Part shown: positions 47,788 through 60,683 of the stretch, piece by piece
Position numbering within the stretch: position 1 is the stretch's first letter
Layout: each line of letters begins with the position of its first letter
Source: Paraphaeosphaeria minitans
Taxonomy: Eukaryota; Ascomycota; Dothideomycetes; Pleosporales; Didymosphaeriaceae
Assembly (NCBI GenBank): GCA_015832175.1
Contig: WJXW01000008.1
Coordinates: 1,550,001-1,614,000 of the forward strand
DNA: 64,000 bases
Direction of reading: 5' to 3'
Position numbers and translations under genes: made by a program
The notes under the pieces: model-generated
What the model was told of the DNA's origin: nothing
The model's database searches: none
The model's input: the letters and a program-made list of their open reading frames with translations, nothing else

Positions 47788-50700
47788 GGTAGCACGGCGC
47801 ACGAGGGGCGAGAAATCTCCGTGGGTGCGGTGAGACAACAGATATGTTGTATACTTGTGCAAGTAGGTATATAGGTATGGTAGGTAGGTAGGTAAGCGTG
47901 GGATGAGCCGAGGTCTGCGACGAAGCGCCAAGACCGTCCGTACCTAGAGGTAAGAGGAGCATTGGCAACACGGATGCCATCCCAGGACGTCTAGAGAAAC
48001 AGTCTGCTTACCATACTGTTGTTAGGCAAGACCGTCGACGATGGCAGCGAGCAGAGCCAATGCTTCCGAAATGGAAGGTATGCATATTCACCTACCACAC
48101 CTGCATCACCGAAGCAAAGAAGAAAATGTCAACAAAGACTCCACAGCTCTTCTGACAACCTTGACCCCTGGTCCCTGTCCGGTCTACCGCATCGTTTTGT
48201 TCTACTGACACGCTAGCACGTAGGTACTACCGTGCTCGTGCCAGACCTCAACATCATCCCATGTCATGATGCTCTCACACATTCGGACTGTTACGGAGAG
48301 TAGGTACAACTAACCGCTGTTCAATCGACGGAATGCCACTGATCGTGCGATCTACTTGCACATCGTGTCCTTTGTCGCTGTAGTTGCTGTGGAAGGTGAG
48401 CGATGGAGGTGAAGCACATACCTATACCTAGTATGTGTTTATCGGACACAGAGCGGGTGATGGACTCGGAGAATGTTTGCTGACTCCACAGTGTTGAAAT
48501 GGCCGTTCTGGTGACACGAACTCGAACTTTCCAAAGCAAGCCGAGATGTTGTCGGTATTTGGTAGTGGAAGGAGGACTCGTTATCTCAGAGAGAAGCTAC
48601 ACCGTGATCATGACCCGGGAATCAGCGGTATCGTCTTCTCCGTGGAAGAGGAGGCAGGTGACGTTGACACGCAAAAAACCTTGTGCATACCGCAGTCTGC
48701 TTGCCACCTATCTTTGCACCAGAAGCAGCGCATGGAAGAACCACGTGGGAAAACACAACAAGTACCTAGTAGCCTTGCAGGTATTCCCCGTCGTGAAGCG
48801 CCATTCTGAAATTGGTAGCCTGCACTGTGCAAGTCTAGTAGAAGTGTAAGCTTTCAAGGAAGCTGAGCGCATCCGACCAAATGCTACCGAGAGCGGACAG
48901 CACCGGCCTGCGTCGCTCAAACTTCCCTCTTCATCACACGCTATTTCGAAGACACCACTAGTGAGACATTGATGATGGACGCGAATTTCGACCCCCGACA
49001 TCCTTCTCAGTCCGCACTTTACCACGCCGACTCGGCCCGGGCCGGCCCAATCGCCCGCCACCACGTCGGTATGCAGCCAGCAGTCGCGGTATTTAACGTC
49101 TGCCTCGTGATGCCCCGCATTATTCGTCAATGCTGGCTATGCAGTGTGATGGGAATCCTCATGCGCGTGCTCAAAGCTCTTCTGTGAAAATATCAACCTG
49201 CAATGTGGATAGGTAGGTCCGTCGGGGATGTCGAGCCCAGGCAAGCAAATCAAGCAAGGGAAAAGAAAAAAAAAGCATGAGATGCACGGAATGATGCAGG
49301 GTCCTGGGATTGTTTTTAGACATGTCTGTGGCTTTGCTCGTGCAATGTGCTAGGTATGCGGGAAGTGAGACTGTTGAGTACACGGCTCGGTGGTTTTCAG
49401 GTGGAGGATTGGTGAGGCTGAGTCGCTGAGGAAGGACGATACTGCCGATGCATGCAGGAGGCATAGCGCGAGGGCACGTTTCATTGACAGGGTTCTTCAA
49501 CGCAAGTCCTGGGGTGTGACAAAGAAGAAACAGCAACGTGAAGCAAGTGGTGCCGAAGTTATGTTGACATTGCCGAGTGAGAGTAGAAAATGGTGATTTG
49601 CTCTTGCTCCTCCTATCAACTCGATAGTGGTGAAGCTAACGTGGATTGAAGATGAATTCTTTGCGGTAGACTACCAGGTGTGGTCCATCCTCAGTTGAAG
49701 GATTGTGCGAGTGCTAATGCACAGCTGCATGCCTAGAGTCGTACGGTACCAAATAAAGCGTAGGCGTAAAAGGCGCGGCCCTCGATTGGGAAAGCAATGC
49801 TGGAACTATTGGCATAGGCGTTATAGGAACTCAAGGAAATTTTTGCTCAGTTGCAGCGACAGAGACGCCATCATGTCCTCGGTGGCGATTGAGCTTGGGA
49901 GCACCAAGCCGCCGATCTCCGCAAGGCCTGGCTGAGATGGAGTGAGTGAGGTCCCGCGATGTAGTGACCCGTCTGGACATGATAAGAAGGAACATGGCTG
50001 AAGGATTCTGCGGATAGGCGTAGCCACGACATCAGAGGACGGAGCGTGCTGAGTGGTCAGCAAGAACTTTTCGAGGATCCAATGGTTGTCGGAGATGTTT
50101 TGCGATTTTCACGGAGGCTTTCGCTGGACAAGGCGTGTGGTACATGATGCAGTGTTCATCATGCATGCTTGGCCCGCCTCATGCGCCTGAGAGGTTTGGT
50201 GTAACCGGCGAGCTGTGATAGGTAAGAACAAGGCTGAGCAAAGTTGGTGTGGCGATTGGCTAGGGCGAGTTGCTGGAGCGCATGTTGGGTCAGGACGATG
50301 GCATGCTCTGGCATGCTCTGGCATGCGGAATGCACGGGGCCAATTTAAATGTCGCCTGGTGTCTCTCGTCAGGATGTCAGGACGCAAAACGGGGGAGATG
50401 TTACAATAGCTTGTTCGAGTTTGGGAGTGGGCATCGGTGACAAGGCGGCTAATTTGCGGTTACCCCTGGCCGATTGCTTGTTCGGCTCCCGTTCACTCGA
50501 GGTTCGCCCCGACTGTGCTGCACCACACGCGCACGTGACTGATTAGCGCGGGCGACTAGTCTCCCAATGGCGCAAGCGTCCTGCGGGCTGACGTATGGCG
50601 TGGAGAGCGATGGCGGTGCGGCCACGGAAACATTCTGCCAAAAGCATCTCACGAACGGCGAGCTCGATAGTGGAGGCGGGAAGCTCACGTGCATTCACTT

Positions 50701-50974
50701 GTCCCGGTCGCTTTCACGTGCGGTAGACGCGACGACTGTAGACTTACTATGTAGTAATACATGAGGGCGCTTGATGAGGTCGGGGAGTCGGGGAACGGGG
50801 TCATGGCGCTGGAAGGCTGGGTCGTGTGCTGCACGTTTGACTCGATCCGTCGACGAGCCGCAGCATCTCGCTCTTGGTGTGTGACGCTGGGCCGTCGTGG
50901 TTCATTGAGCGCGCGGGCCTCTCGGCAATGGCGGCGCCGTTGAACCACACACGAGGTCGAGAAAGGTGTGGTGA
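47788..50974. other. Gene-free region
   Basis: About 3.2 kb with only short unconserved frames. (TAGG)n occurs near 47880, and GCATGCTCTG is repeated near 50301-50325. No gene, RNA or transposon was recognised. Confidence 0.4.
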
Positions 50975-51095
50975 AGCAGGACGAGCAGCACGAGCAGCAC
51001 GAGCAGGACGAGCAGCACGAGCAGGACGAGCAGCACGAGCAGGACGAGCAGCACGAGCAGGACGAGCAGCACGAGCAGCACGAGCAGCACGACGG
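50975..51095. repeat. 9/18-bp (CACGAGCAG / GACGAGCAG) minisatellite
   Basis: About thirteen 9-bp units alternate CACGAGCAG and GACGAGCAG. The multiple-of-three period keeps all frames open (EQHEQDEQ on plus, LVLLVLL on minus). Confidence 0.93.
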
Positions 51096-52613
51096 CAGAA
51101 GACGACTATGTAGAGTTGCGGCTCCCAGGGAGTGGCAAGTGGGCTGGCGACCGGGCTCCAAGGCCGTTTGGGAGAGAAGCTAGGTATGAAGGAAGGAAGG
51201 AGAGGCCAGCTGACCTGCCGTGGGCCGGTGCAGAAACAGAGCCAGAGCCAGAGCCGGAGCCAGAGCCAGAGCCACCATGACGAGAGGCCCAAACCATCAC
51301 CGGATCATGAATGACGGCGGCCGCCTGCGGGTGGTGCAGCACTGCGCCCTGCGGTGCAGCGCATGGCCGGGCCACAGCCGGAGTGACGACACGGGGACGG
51401 GGACGGGGACGACGGGAGACGACCAGGGACGAGGCTGATGGTATCTAGTGATGCGGGCAGCTGGCGCGCAGACTTGATCGTTGAACGGTTGCCATTTGTT
51501 GTGCGAGGCCACCCGGGTGCAAGTGAATAGCTAGAGGAACTATCTAGATGGTCTGGCAGGTGGATAGATAGCTACCTAGATGATGCGGCGAGCTCGGGGG
51601 CCATGGCACCATGGGCGAAGCCGAAGGTTTGCAGCCACGCGCGCTGCTGCGTAGTGGGTCGCTCTGAAAATGAAAGTCATCATGTGCCCAATGTGCCCAT
51701 GTGCCAGCCCTGCACGCCCTGGACGCCCTGGACGCCCTGGACGCTTGCCCTGGACGCCCGGGACGCCCGTACGCGGCGGCTGCTGGAAGCTCTTCAAAGA
51801 ACTGTCGTGAACCCGCGCTGCAATCTCGACGAAGCTACCCAACCCTCTCCCCCAACAGCACCCGCCCACCGCCTCCCTCAGCCGCCCCCCCGTTACCCGT
51901 TACCCATTGCCTACTGCCTACTACCCATTGCCCATTGCCCATTGCCCACTGCCCACTGCCCAGTGCCCATTGCACCTTGCCTGCGCCGCCCGTCCAGCCG
52001 CTGCTCGAGTCTCGCACGCACGCACGCACGCACGCCCGCCTCTGCATCGGACTGCGTCGTCGTCGCTGGGACCATTTGCATCGTCAGCGTACCACTCGGA
52101 CGGCAGGTCACGAGCGTGCCGTCGCCCGCCCGCTCCAGTCGTAGTGCGAGCAAGCGACTTCGACCCCTCTCGCCGACGGCCCACCCTCTCGTCACTACTA
52201 CTACTCACCTCCATCCTACCTACACGCTCCTGCGATCCAGTCAGTTGCGCTGCAATTCAATTCTTACCTGCCCCTGCTTCACTGCCGCTGCCGTGCTCTT
52301 CACGCCGCCACGAACCTGTTGTTCGCGAGCGCCCAAGCCACACGCCCGCCAGTCAACTACTGCACCCAATTTCCTGCCCGCCACACGACAACACCAACAC
52401 CAACACCACCACCACCACCACCACCACCGCCGCCGCCGCCGCCAACACCACCACCCCAGACCCACCCTCACCCTGCCCACAACGGCTTCCCTTCGCACAC
52501 CCCGCCGCCGCGCCCACCACAACGACCCCGACAGCCGCAGCGAACCCTCCGCTCCATAGCACTCGACCCGCGCGCTTGGCGGAACCGACCCCTCTTTTGC
52601 CGCTAGACATACA
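51096..52613. other. Upstream region and 5' UTR of GSK3
   Basis: Contains small repeats: GAGCCA hexamers near 51240-51272, GGACGGG near 51393, CTGGACGCC near 51717-51745, GCCCATTGCCC near 51905-51972, and ACC and GCC runs near 52398-52442. The last few hundred bases are C-rich and pyrimidine-rich, typical of a fungal promoter and leader. No gene was recognised. Confidence 0.45.
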
Positions 52614-54140
52614 ATGACCCAGAACCGGCCATCGGCCTTTTCGTCACTGAGAATGGGAGGTGCGTACCTGCCATCGTCAGCTCGCGCGCAACGCCGTGTC
52701 CCCAATGCTGACCCACACACCAGAAATCATCCGCGAGAAGGTGCAGGACGGCGTGACGGGCGACTACAAAGACCTCGCATACACCCAGTGCAAAATCGTC
52801 GGCAATGGCTCCTTTGGCGTCGTCTTCCAAACCAAGCTGTCTCCCAGCGGAGAGGACGCTGCCATCAAGCGTGTGCTGCAGGACAAGCGCTTCAAGGTGG
52901 GTCGCCCATGTGACGTATCCGCTTCCGCCAGCAACCCAGCGCTGACTCGTGCCAGAACCGTGAACTTCAGATCATGCGCATCGTGCGCCACCCCAACATA
53001 GTCGAGCTCAAGGCCTTCTTCTACAACAATGGCGACCGCGTACGTGATGCTCGCCCCCGCCGTCCCCGTGTCGTTGCTCTGCTGACCGCGATAGCCACAG
53101 AAGGACGAGGTCTACCTCAACCTTGTGCTCGAGTATGTGCCCGAGACCGTGTACCGCGCATCACGCTACTTCAACAAGATGAAGACGGTCATGCCCATCC
53201 TGGAGACCAAGCTGTACACGTACCAGCTCTTCCGTTCGCTTGCCTACATCCACTCGCAGGGCATCTGCCACAGGGACATCAAGCCGCAGAATCTGTTGCT
53301 GGATCCCTCGACGGGCGTCCTGAAGCTCTGCGATTTCGGCAGCGCAAAAATCCTCGTCGAGAATGAGCCCAACGTTTCGTACATCTGCTCGAGGTACTAC
53401 CGTGCACCCGAGCTCATCTTCGGAGCCACCAATTACACCACCAAGATCGGTACGTCCTCCACGTCACTCGCAGGTGACATGACTGACAGCGGCTGCAGAT
53501 GTGTGGTCAACCGGTTGCGTCATGGCCGAGCTCATGCTTGGGCAACCGCTGTTCCCCGGCGAATCGGGCATCGACCAATTGGTTGAGATCATCAAGGTTC
53601 TCGGCACGCCCACGCGCGACCAAATCCGCACCATGAACCCGAACTACATGGAGCACAAGTTCCCCCAGATCAAGCCTCACCCGTTCAACAAGGTAGGAGC
53701 GCACTCGCATGCGATTTGTCATTGAACCGAGGCTGACCCGTGCAGGTGTTCCGGAAAGCTGACCCCAGTGCGATCGACCTCATCTCCAAATTGCTCGAGT
53801 ACACGCCCACCCAGCGCCTGTCGGCAGTCGATGCAATGGTGCAGCCCTTCTTCGACGAGCTGAGGGACCCGCAAACTCGGCTCCCGGATTCTCGTCACCC
53901 CAACGGCGCCACAAGGGATCTGCCTGAGTTGTTCAACTTTACTCATCACGGTGAGTGTTACCTCGCGCTACGTTTCATGTTCCATTCCTAACGTTACCAG
54001 AACTGTCCATTGCACCCCATCTGAACCAGCAGCTTGTACCCGCGCACATCAAGCCCCGGCTCCAACAACAAGGCCTGGATTTCGAATCCCCCAACTTCAA
54101 GCCTTTGACGAAGGACCAGATGATGGCCCGGCTGGATTAA
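52614..54140 (+). CDS. Glycogen synthase kinase 3 (GSK3/shaggy) orthologue
   Basis: A Ser/Thr kinase of the CMGC group, acting in stress, cell-cycle and developmental signalling. Seven exons: 52614-52659, 52724-52896, 52956-53039, 53101-53449, 53499-53692, 53746-53950 and 54001-54140, giving 396 residues with every join in frame. Visible motifs: glycine loop GNGSFG (42-47), catalytic lysine in AAIKRVL (Lys64), [10 protein letters not shown] (catalytic Asp160), DFGSAK (179-184) and the GSK3 activation loop [13 protein letters not shown], whose Tyr195 is the autophosphorylated residue. The C-terminal lobe ends with the fungal GSK3 sequence ELSIAP and a short tail closing in ARLD. The tiny first exon encodes [15 protein letters not shown], a conserved fungal start. 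Length and residues are all normal. Confidence 0.97.
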
Positions 54141-56118
54141 ACCAGCCTCGCCCTGCATGCTTTACGACATCATGTTTATTCTGCGGCGTGGCCTCCAGTG
54201 TGCTCCGCTCATGGGGACGTCGACGGCCACCTGGGAAGATGTAAAACAATTCAGAACTCATTTCGGCGTCGGTGTCTTGAGTGGGTACGCCGACTGTACG
54301 CCCTTTCCCTGCAATAGCTGAGCTCGTCTGAAAATGTTACGAACGCTATTCACATTGTTGCGAATGGCACGATTTGCTTTTCTTCCGCAACATGGTCCTT
54401 CCCGTCCTGTCAATGCAACTCGCGGGCAGGTTCCCTAGATGCGCAATATCTTTCAGCCTTTATCTTATCTTTCGACACGCGACGGTCAACGAGCGGACGA
54501 AATGCAAGTGCTTTTTGCGGGAAGGGGACGGACACAAAAGTCAGGGACTGGCACGAACATCTTAGGATGGAAACCGGGAACGCTTTGCTTTCTTAGGCTT
54601 CGCGCACCCAAGTGCGACAGTCCTCCCTTAGTTCTGCATGCGGGTGCTCCTTCTCTTCATTTTTGGTTCTTTCTGCGCATGAGGGTGTGGTCACGGGAAT
54701 CGGGTCAAATGGGAGGCTTATCTCGTGTATGGTCCGAAACGTTCTGGAGGCGGTGGTGTGGTGTTGCGGGTGCCTCTGCGTGGGCCGCAAGCAACAGGAT
54801 GGGCTGGGAGGCCTCGCCAGATGGGCGCGAGGATGTCTAAGGCATGGAATGGTGCGGACAGTGGTGTGGGCAGGACCGATATGGTCACGTCCTATCGTGT
54901 CAAAGCACGATATAACGTTGATGTGAATCGAGCTCAGGCAAGCTCCGGCGCCATTGCTGGGTCACCAAATATGCTATTTCTTCGGCGGCCTGGAAGTAGA
55001 TTCCTCTATTCTCTTTCTTTCTTTCTTCTTCTTCTTCCTCAATCATGCGCTTTTTTGACGTTGCGGTTTGGTGAAGGGTTGTGAAGAGACGGGTGCTTTT
55101 TTTTTTCTGTTCCCGGGGCGATACGATACGTTTCTTGTACGTTTTGAAGTCTCGAGGATGGGCTTTTATTTTGGCGTACGGGTAATGCACGCATGCATAG
55201 CTTACGGGGTTGGCGCCGTCACCAATTTGTCGCGGTTCGTGTTTCGGGTTCCGGGTTTCGGTGGCTCGCTCGTGCCTCGAGTGTTCTTAGCAGCTGTGCC
55301 GCGCATTGACACACGCCAAATCTGCGCTTCACGACGCCCCTGACGACACGTTTTGGACTTGCGGCCCCAACGTCGATGGGTCATGGCATGGATGGGTTAT
55401 CAGCATCGTGTCGGCGGCGGAGGGAGAGGCGTTGGAAACTGGAGAGCTTTGTGCTTTGGGCTGGGTGCGGTGGTGGAGAGTGAAGTTCTTTTTTTGGGAG
55501 ATGAGGAGGGGGAATGGATTGTGATGGGTGGCTTATGTTAGGTGATGTGTGCTGCTTTGAGGAGCTTTTTGGTTTCGTTGAGTAGTCTTTTGGTTTCAAC
55601 GAGTGGCTTTTTTGGTTTTACGGCAGTTGATTTCACTGAGCAGTTTCTTGATTTCACTGAGTAGTTTATTTCACCGAGCAGCTGCTACAAGGGTTGACAT
55701 CTTACCGCAACGTCGGCAGGTTTTGCAATGACCTAAGAACTTGGTCAGGTGCACAGAGGGGTCGGAGGGGTTGGCCCTGTATCTTTTACCTGGGAGATAA
55801 TCAGTTTGTGGGCATGGAGGAGTCCTCTCGCTGCTGCTGTACTCGTGGTCTCACTATTCGTAGCGAGGACTGTGGTATATATAAGATGCCTTGAGCCTCG
55901 TGTAGCCTCTTCACTCTTCTCTCCTTCTCTCAGACTTGCTGCCATCTAGGTGGTTTGAATCGCTCGTCCAGTGTTTCGTCACCGAGGCCAGCTTCCTATG
56001 TACCGTAGCGGGCGAGGATCATAGAGAGCGGTCTGCGAAACAAGGCAGTACTTCACCCAGCGCAGCCTTCTCAGCAACCCCTCTAATTGGCCCGTTCACG
56101 ACCGATTCAACCAACATC
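54141..56118. other. Intergenic region between GSK3 and CBP80
   Basis: About 2 kb with no supported gene. The last 200 bp are pyrimidine-rich and probably the CBP80 promoter or leader. Confidence 0.45.
55560..55685. repeat. About 25-bp degenerate T-rich tandem repeat
   Basis: Five imperfect copies of a unit like CTTTTTGGTTTCGTTGAGTAG, sliding to TTGATTTCACTGAGCAGTTT. It lies in the intergenic region upstream of CBP80. Confidence 0.75.
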
Positions 56119-59100
56119 ATGGACATCGATATACCCATGTTGGATGCATGTGTCTTCGAGCATAAAGCAAGTGGAGCCAGTCATGATAGCTTTGCCAACT
56201 GCATGAACAACATTATCCTGGACAGCGGAAATAACCTCAGTTTCCCAGCGACTGAGCCAGCAATCCCAGATGCACTAGGAAACATCCATCCTGATAATGT
56301 GGTGTCCATGAAAAGAGCTCCTGCATCCACGGCCTCAAAGAATGCACGTGTCCGCCAAGACACCAGATGTCACTCTCACACTAACTCGTTCCAGCACTCG
56401 CGCCATGTCGAACCCAGCGACGTTGCGGAACGGTCATCTTCCCCACGCCGTCGTCGACGTTATCGTTCTCGCTCTCACGAACGACCACTGTATCCTGACT
56501 ACTATAGGCCGTACGATTCGCGCCGCGACCTCCTGCGCGATCACTCCAACGACCCACGCGTCGCCGACCTATTCCAGGGTATCACTGTTGAGGAGAGGAA
56601 CTTGTCTGCGCTTGTGTCGTCAATGACCGACATGGACGTTGGCAGTGGAGATCGCTATCGTGGAAGCGGGTACCGTGGAGGAGGGAACAAGCGTCGCCGC
56701 GATGGTAAGCCTGGAGCTGGCTGATCGTTGCGCTGCGGATGGCTAACGCGATGCTACAGACGAGGACGACTATCATTACTCCCCTGGAGGCCGTGGTGAC
56801 CGCCGCGGACCTCAGCGCCGACGTTACGATGATGCCCCACCGCGCCGCCGATACGAGGAGCCTGCGCACGCGAAACTGCGCCGAACGATATTGAACATCG
56901 CGAGCTCAACCAAGTTGCCCCAGGATGAGGCCATTGAGATTGCAGAATATCTGCGGGACCACTTTGACGAGGAGGATGCCCGCGGCGAGTTCTATGACAC
57001 GCTTCTGCAACTGTACGTGTGCGCGACACCTCTGCGTTAGGCAGCGCTGACAGAATCTAGCATCGTCGAGCAACCCTTGAAGATCCCCTTTGTTGCTGCC
57101 GTCGTCTTCTATGGAAACCAAGCCAAGATCGAGATCGCCTCGGAAGCCATAAAGCTCGTGGGGGATCGGTTGCAGGAGACTTTCAATGCCGGACAGTGGA
57201 AGGAGTTCAAGCTGTTTCTTCGCTTCTTCGCATGTCTGCAGCCTCTCTTCGAAGAAGATGGCATCTTTGCGCTCCTGGAACAGTTGTTCGACACGGTCGT
57301 GGATCTGCAAAGTGCAAACGAGAACGACGTAGGTAGCTACCCGCTTTCTGTAACTGTTGCTAATTGCTACAGGTTGTTGGGATTGAGCTTGTCAAGATCA
57401 TTCTACTCACCATCCCGTATGCCCTGGTCTCGGGCGGCAGTCGCTACCATGAAAAGGCCGGAGAGTTGCTGTCAAACACTGGCATAGTGGCTGGAAACAT
57501 GCTTCCCATGGAGTCCCTCATCCACACGTATGACAACGAAAACGAGGATAAAGTCATCGGATATCACAGCATCATCGGCATTCTTCAGCAACAGTTGACC
57601 AGGGAGTCGGAAAACGGATGGGAAATCGCGTGCATCCCCAAGTTTGATGCTGAGGCTCTCCAGAAGAAGCAGTCCGAGGACACTCTGCCTACTACCCCAC
57701 CGACACACGCTTTCCCAACCTTCACCATCCCCTCGCCGGTCAACCCTGGCTCTAAACCTCTCTTCCCCGAGGCGTACTTTTCCCTTTTCGCAAACCACGA
57801 GAACGGCACTGTACCCAAGACTGACGACATTGCAGCGTCATTGATTCGCGATGCCATCGTTGACACTATCGATCAGCTCGACTTCAATAGAGACGCAGCG
57901 GCGAAGTTCCTCATCGAGCTCGACTCATATTGGTCTCTGGACACTTTCGCTAAGCGCGGTACTCCCTTCGATAAGTTTCGAGAGGTAGTTGGCGACAAGG
58001 TCATGTACAAGTCCGAGGACATGATCATCGACGCCATCTTCTCACAGCTATTCAAGCTCCCGACGGCTGACCACAAGCTCGTCTACTACCATGCGCTGAT
58101 TACCTCCTGCTGCAAGCTTGCACCCCAAGCAATTGCTCCTTCACTCGGCCGTGCTATCAGGACCATATACCAGAGCCTGCATGTGCTGGATCTTGAACTG
58201 ACATACCGATTTCTGGACTGGTTCACTCATCACTTGAGCAATTTCGAGTTTCGATGGCGATGGGCCGAATGGATCGGAGATCTTGAGTTGTCAAACTTGC
58301 AGCCCAAGAAAGCCTTCATCATTGCCGCCTTGGATAAAGAGATTCGCCTCTCGTTCGCCAAGCGCATTCGCTCAACTTTGCCGCAGGAGATGAACGAGCT
58401 TATTCCGGCACGTCTAGATGAAGACAACAGTCCGGAGTTCAAATACGATAACCCAGGTATGCCTCTGCACTCTTTCTGTCCGTATTCTTCTAATGCTCGT
58501 AGATGTTCCGTACAGCGCCCAAGCCAAGGAGCTGATCCAGCAACTGAAGAAGAAGGCCCCGGCCGAGGAGGTTCAGAAAACCATTGACCAGATTCACGAC
58601 CTTGCAAACGAGCAGGGTGTTGCTGATGTTCTCATCCCTTCGACGGACGCATTCGTAACTGCGATCTGCAGGCTGGGTGCCAAGTCTTTGGCCCACGTTC
58701 TCTCTTGCATCGAGCGCGGCAAGGATCGACTCATCGAAGTCGCTCAAACTTCTGAAGCTGCTCGCCGTCAGATAGTGGCTAGCGTCTTCGGATACTGGAA
58801 GGATCAGCCTGGTGTTGCCGTGCGCATCATTGACATCCTCCTCAACTACACCATCCTTGCGCCTATGACTGTCATCCAGTGGGTGCTAGGTGAGAATCTC
58901 GGTGCTGGAGAAGGCCTTGCGGAGAGCTGGGTGTATGAGATAATATCCATCACCATCGCTAAGGTCTCGAGCCGCAACCGCCAGATCGTCAACTCTAGGG
59001 TCGTCAAGGGTCTTCCTCAGGATATGATCGATATGGTCGAAGCTACCTTGAGCAAGGATCGTGACGCTGCGCGCGAGCTGTTCAAGTATTTGGAAGATGT

Positions 59101-59380
59101 TCTGCGTGCTCTCGCCCAGGGCTCTACAGATCGCTTGATGGAGAAGGAGATGAGCGGAGAGATTTCGAAGGAGGATGGTGAGCTTATCAAGGCGTGGGGT
59201 AAGCGTTGGCACACCGTGTTCGTTCGCAAGTCTGCGGTCGAGGAGTCTGTCGTGGGAGAGCAGGCTGTCGAGGCGCGCATCAGGCTTCTTGCTGCTGAGC
59301 CCGACCCGGAGCCGGAAGCTATGGATACGGAGGTCGCGAATGGCGATGCAACGGAAGAGGTTGCGGTCAACGGCGATTGA
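56119..59380 (+). CDS. Nuclear cap-binding protein large subunit (CBP80/NCBP1)
   Basis: CBP80 with CBP20 binds the m7G cap and links transcription to splicing, export and decay. Exons are 56119-56704, 56760-57012, 57061-57328, 57373-58456 and 58503-59380, all in frame, giving 1022 residues from the ATG at 56119. The conserved protein begins with an internal Met at 56623 (MTDMDVGSGDRYRG), then KRRRDD, RRRYEEP and the first MIF4G domain (VEQPLKIPFVAAVVFYGNQ). The MIF4G-like second and third domains follow: LPTADHKLVYYHALITSCCK, FEFRWRWAEW and APMTVIQWVLG. From 56623 the length is 854 residues, the normal size. The 168 residues upstream are in the same frame with no stop and contain an Arg/Ser-rich stretch (RRRRRYRSRSHERP), so either start may be used. 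Confidence 0.93.
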
Positions 59381-60683
59381 GGTGGGGTCCCTTTGGCATC
59401 TTGCAGAAGGCGGTTTATGTGCTCCCGGCGGGACGAGCTCGCCGCCTTCGAGGAAGCATGTCTTCAGCAGGAATGGAGAAGAAGAAAAAAAAAAAAAGCA
59501 GAACCGTGATACTAGCGTTCACGGTCATTCGATTGTATTCCTGGAGGCTAAAGCCTCGATTGGCGAAAGGCGTCTTTCTTTCTTTCCAGTCGCTGCTCCC
59601 CACAGGTGAGCCGTGCCTTCCATACCGAGAGACGTTAATTGTATCTGTATTGTATGTATCGTACATGCCGCCCGCCACCCATCTTGAGCCTATTCCTGCT
59701 CAATTGCCTCCATGTGGCCACTTATGTTCGCTTTCTCCAGCCGCACTCCATATCCTATCCTCTTGGAGAATTCATCCCACCTTGGCACGCGGCATCCACC
59801 CCCTCATAACGCTCGCAGAAGAATTCCTCTCTCCTGCACGTTAAAGCCTTGTACGCTGCGCAGAACCGGCCCGATCGCCATGCCGAATCCTGGCTCGTGG
59901 GCTAGACAACGAAGCGGGAAGTTGGGGTTCTGAACAAGTTACGGGAAGAGGGGTTGGTAGATGAGAAGGGAGTGGAAAGGATGGCGTGGAAAATATGCGG
60001 AAAGCTTGTTGGGTGTCAAGGTGCAGAAGAGGTGATGTGTGGCAGGCTCTTGCTTTGGGGTGGTGGCCTGGAGGTGATGGTTTTGGGATAGGCTGTCAAG
60101 AAGAGCATAGTAGAGACTCCGGATGCGCAAAGGAACGGATAGTTCATGTTGCTCTGCACGGTACGGATGGCTACCATTTGGTAGGAGAGCCGTCAGGCGT
60201 ATTGCTCAGGAACTGTGCCTTCATCTCGGTGCATGGATCATGGCGTCAGTACCTATGCAGCGAGGCCAATGATGACGAAGTCGAGCCAGGAGCGCATTTG
60301 TTTCTTCGCGGTGGCATCGCTGACTATGAGGGCTGGTGATGGGTGACAGCGGGTGTGACAGCTGCAAGGTGATGTAAGTCGAGATGGGGGCGGGGCTTGG
60401 TGCGCTTGGGGGTTCCGTCATGCGAAGCGGTTAGAGCCAAGAAAACGTGCACCCGCCGGCATCGCGGCAACGCAACCCTCTGCTTTGTACCCCCCTCAAT
60501 AAATTGCCGCGAGCATGTCTATTCTACAAGTCTGCATACCTAATCCCATATGAAGTTTTTTCCGGTTCCTCCGCCTCCGCACATAGCCTTCATCCGAGGC
60601 AAAACAACCGTCCATCCGCGACGTCCGTGGATTCGTAAACGGCGGACAGGGAACGCGCAACCCTGCATTGGCCCCTCATAGCC
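59381..60683. other. Intergenic region between CBP80 and the NIPA gene
   Basis: 3' region of CBP80 with an A-rich run at about 59483-59499, then gene-free DNA and the promoter of the transporter gene. No other feature was recognised. Confidence 0.45.

Noticed and set aside
47788..47931. In-frame 48-residue extension of the FSH hydrolase
   Set aside because: It runs through TAGG-type repeat DNA, is not hydrophobic like a signal peptide, and the family starts right at MAKLRILCLHGF.
50902..51113. LVLLVLL and EQHEQDEQ frames
   Set aside because: Generated by the CACGAGCAG/GACGAGCAG minisatellite.
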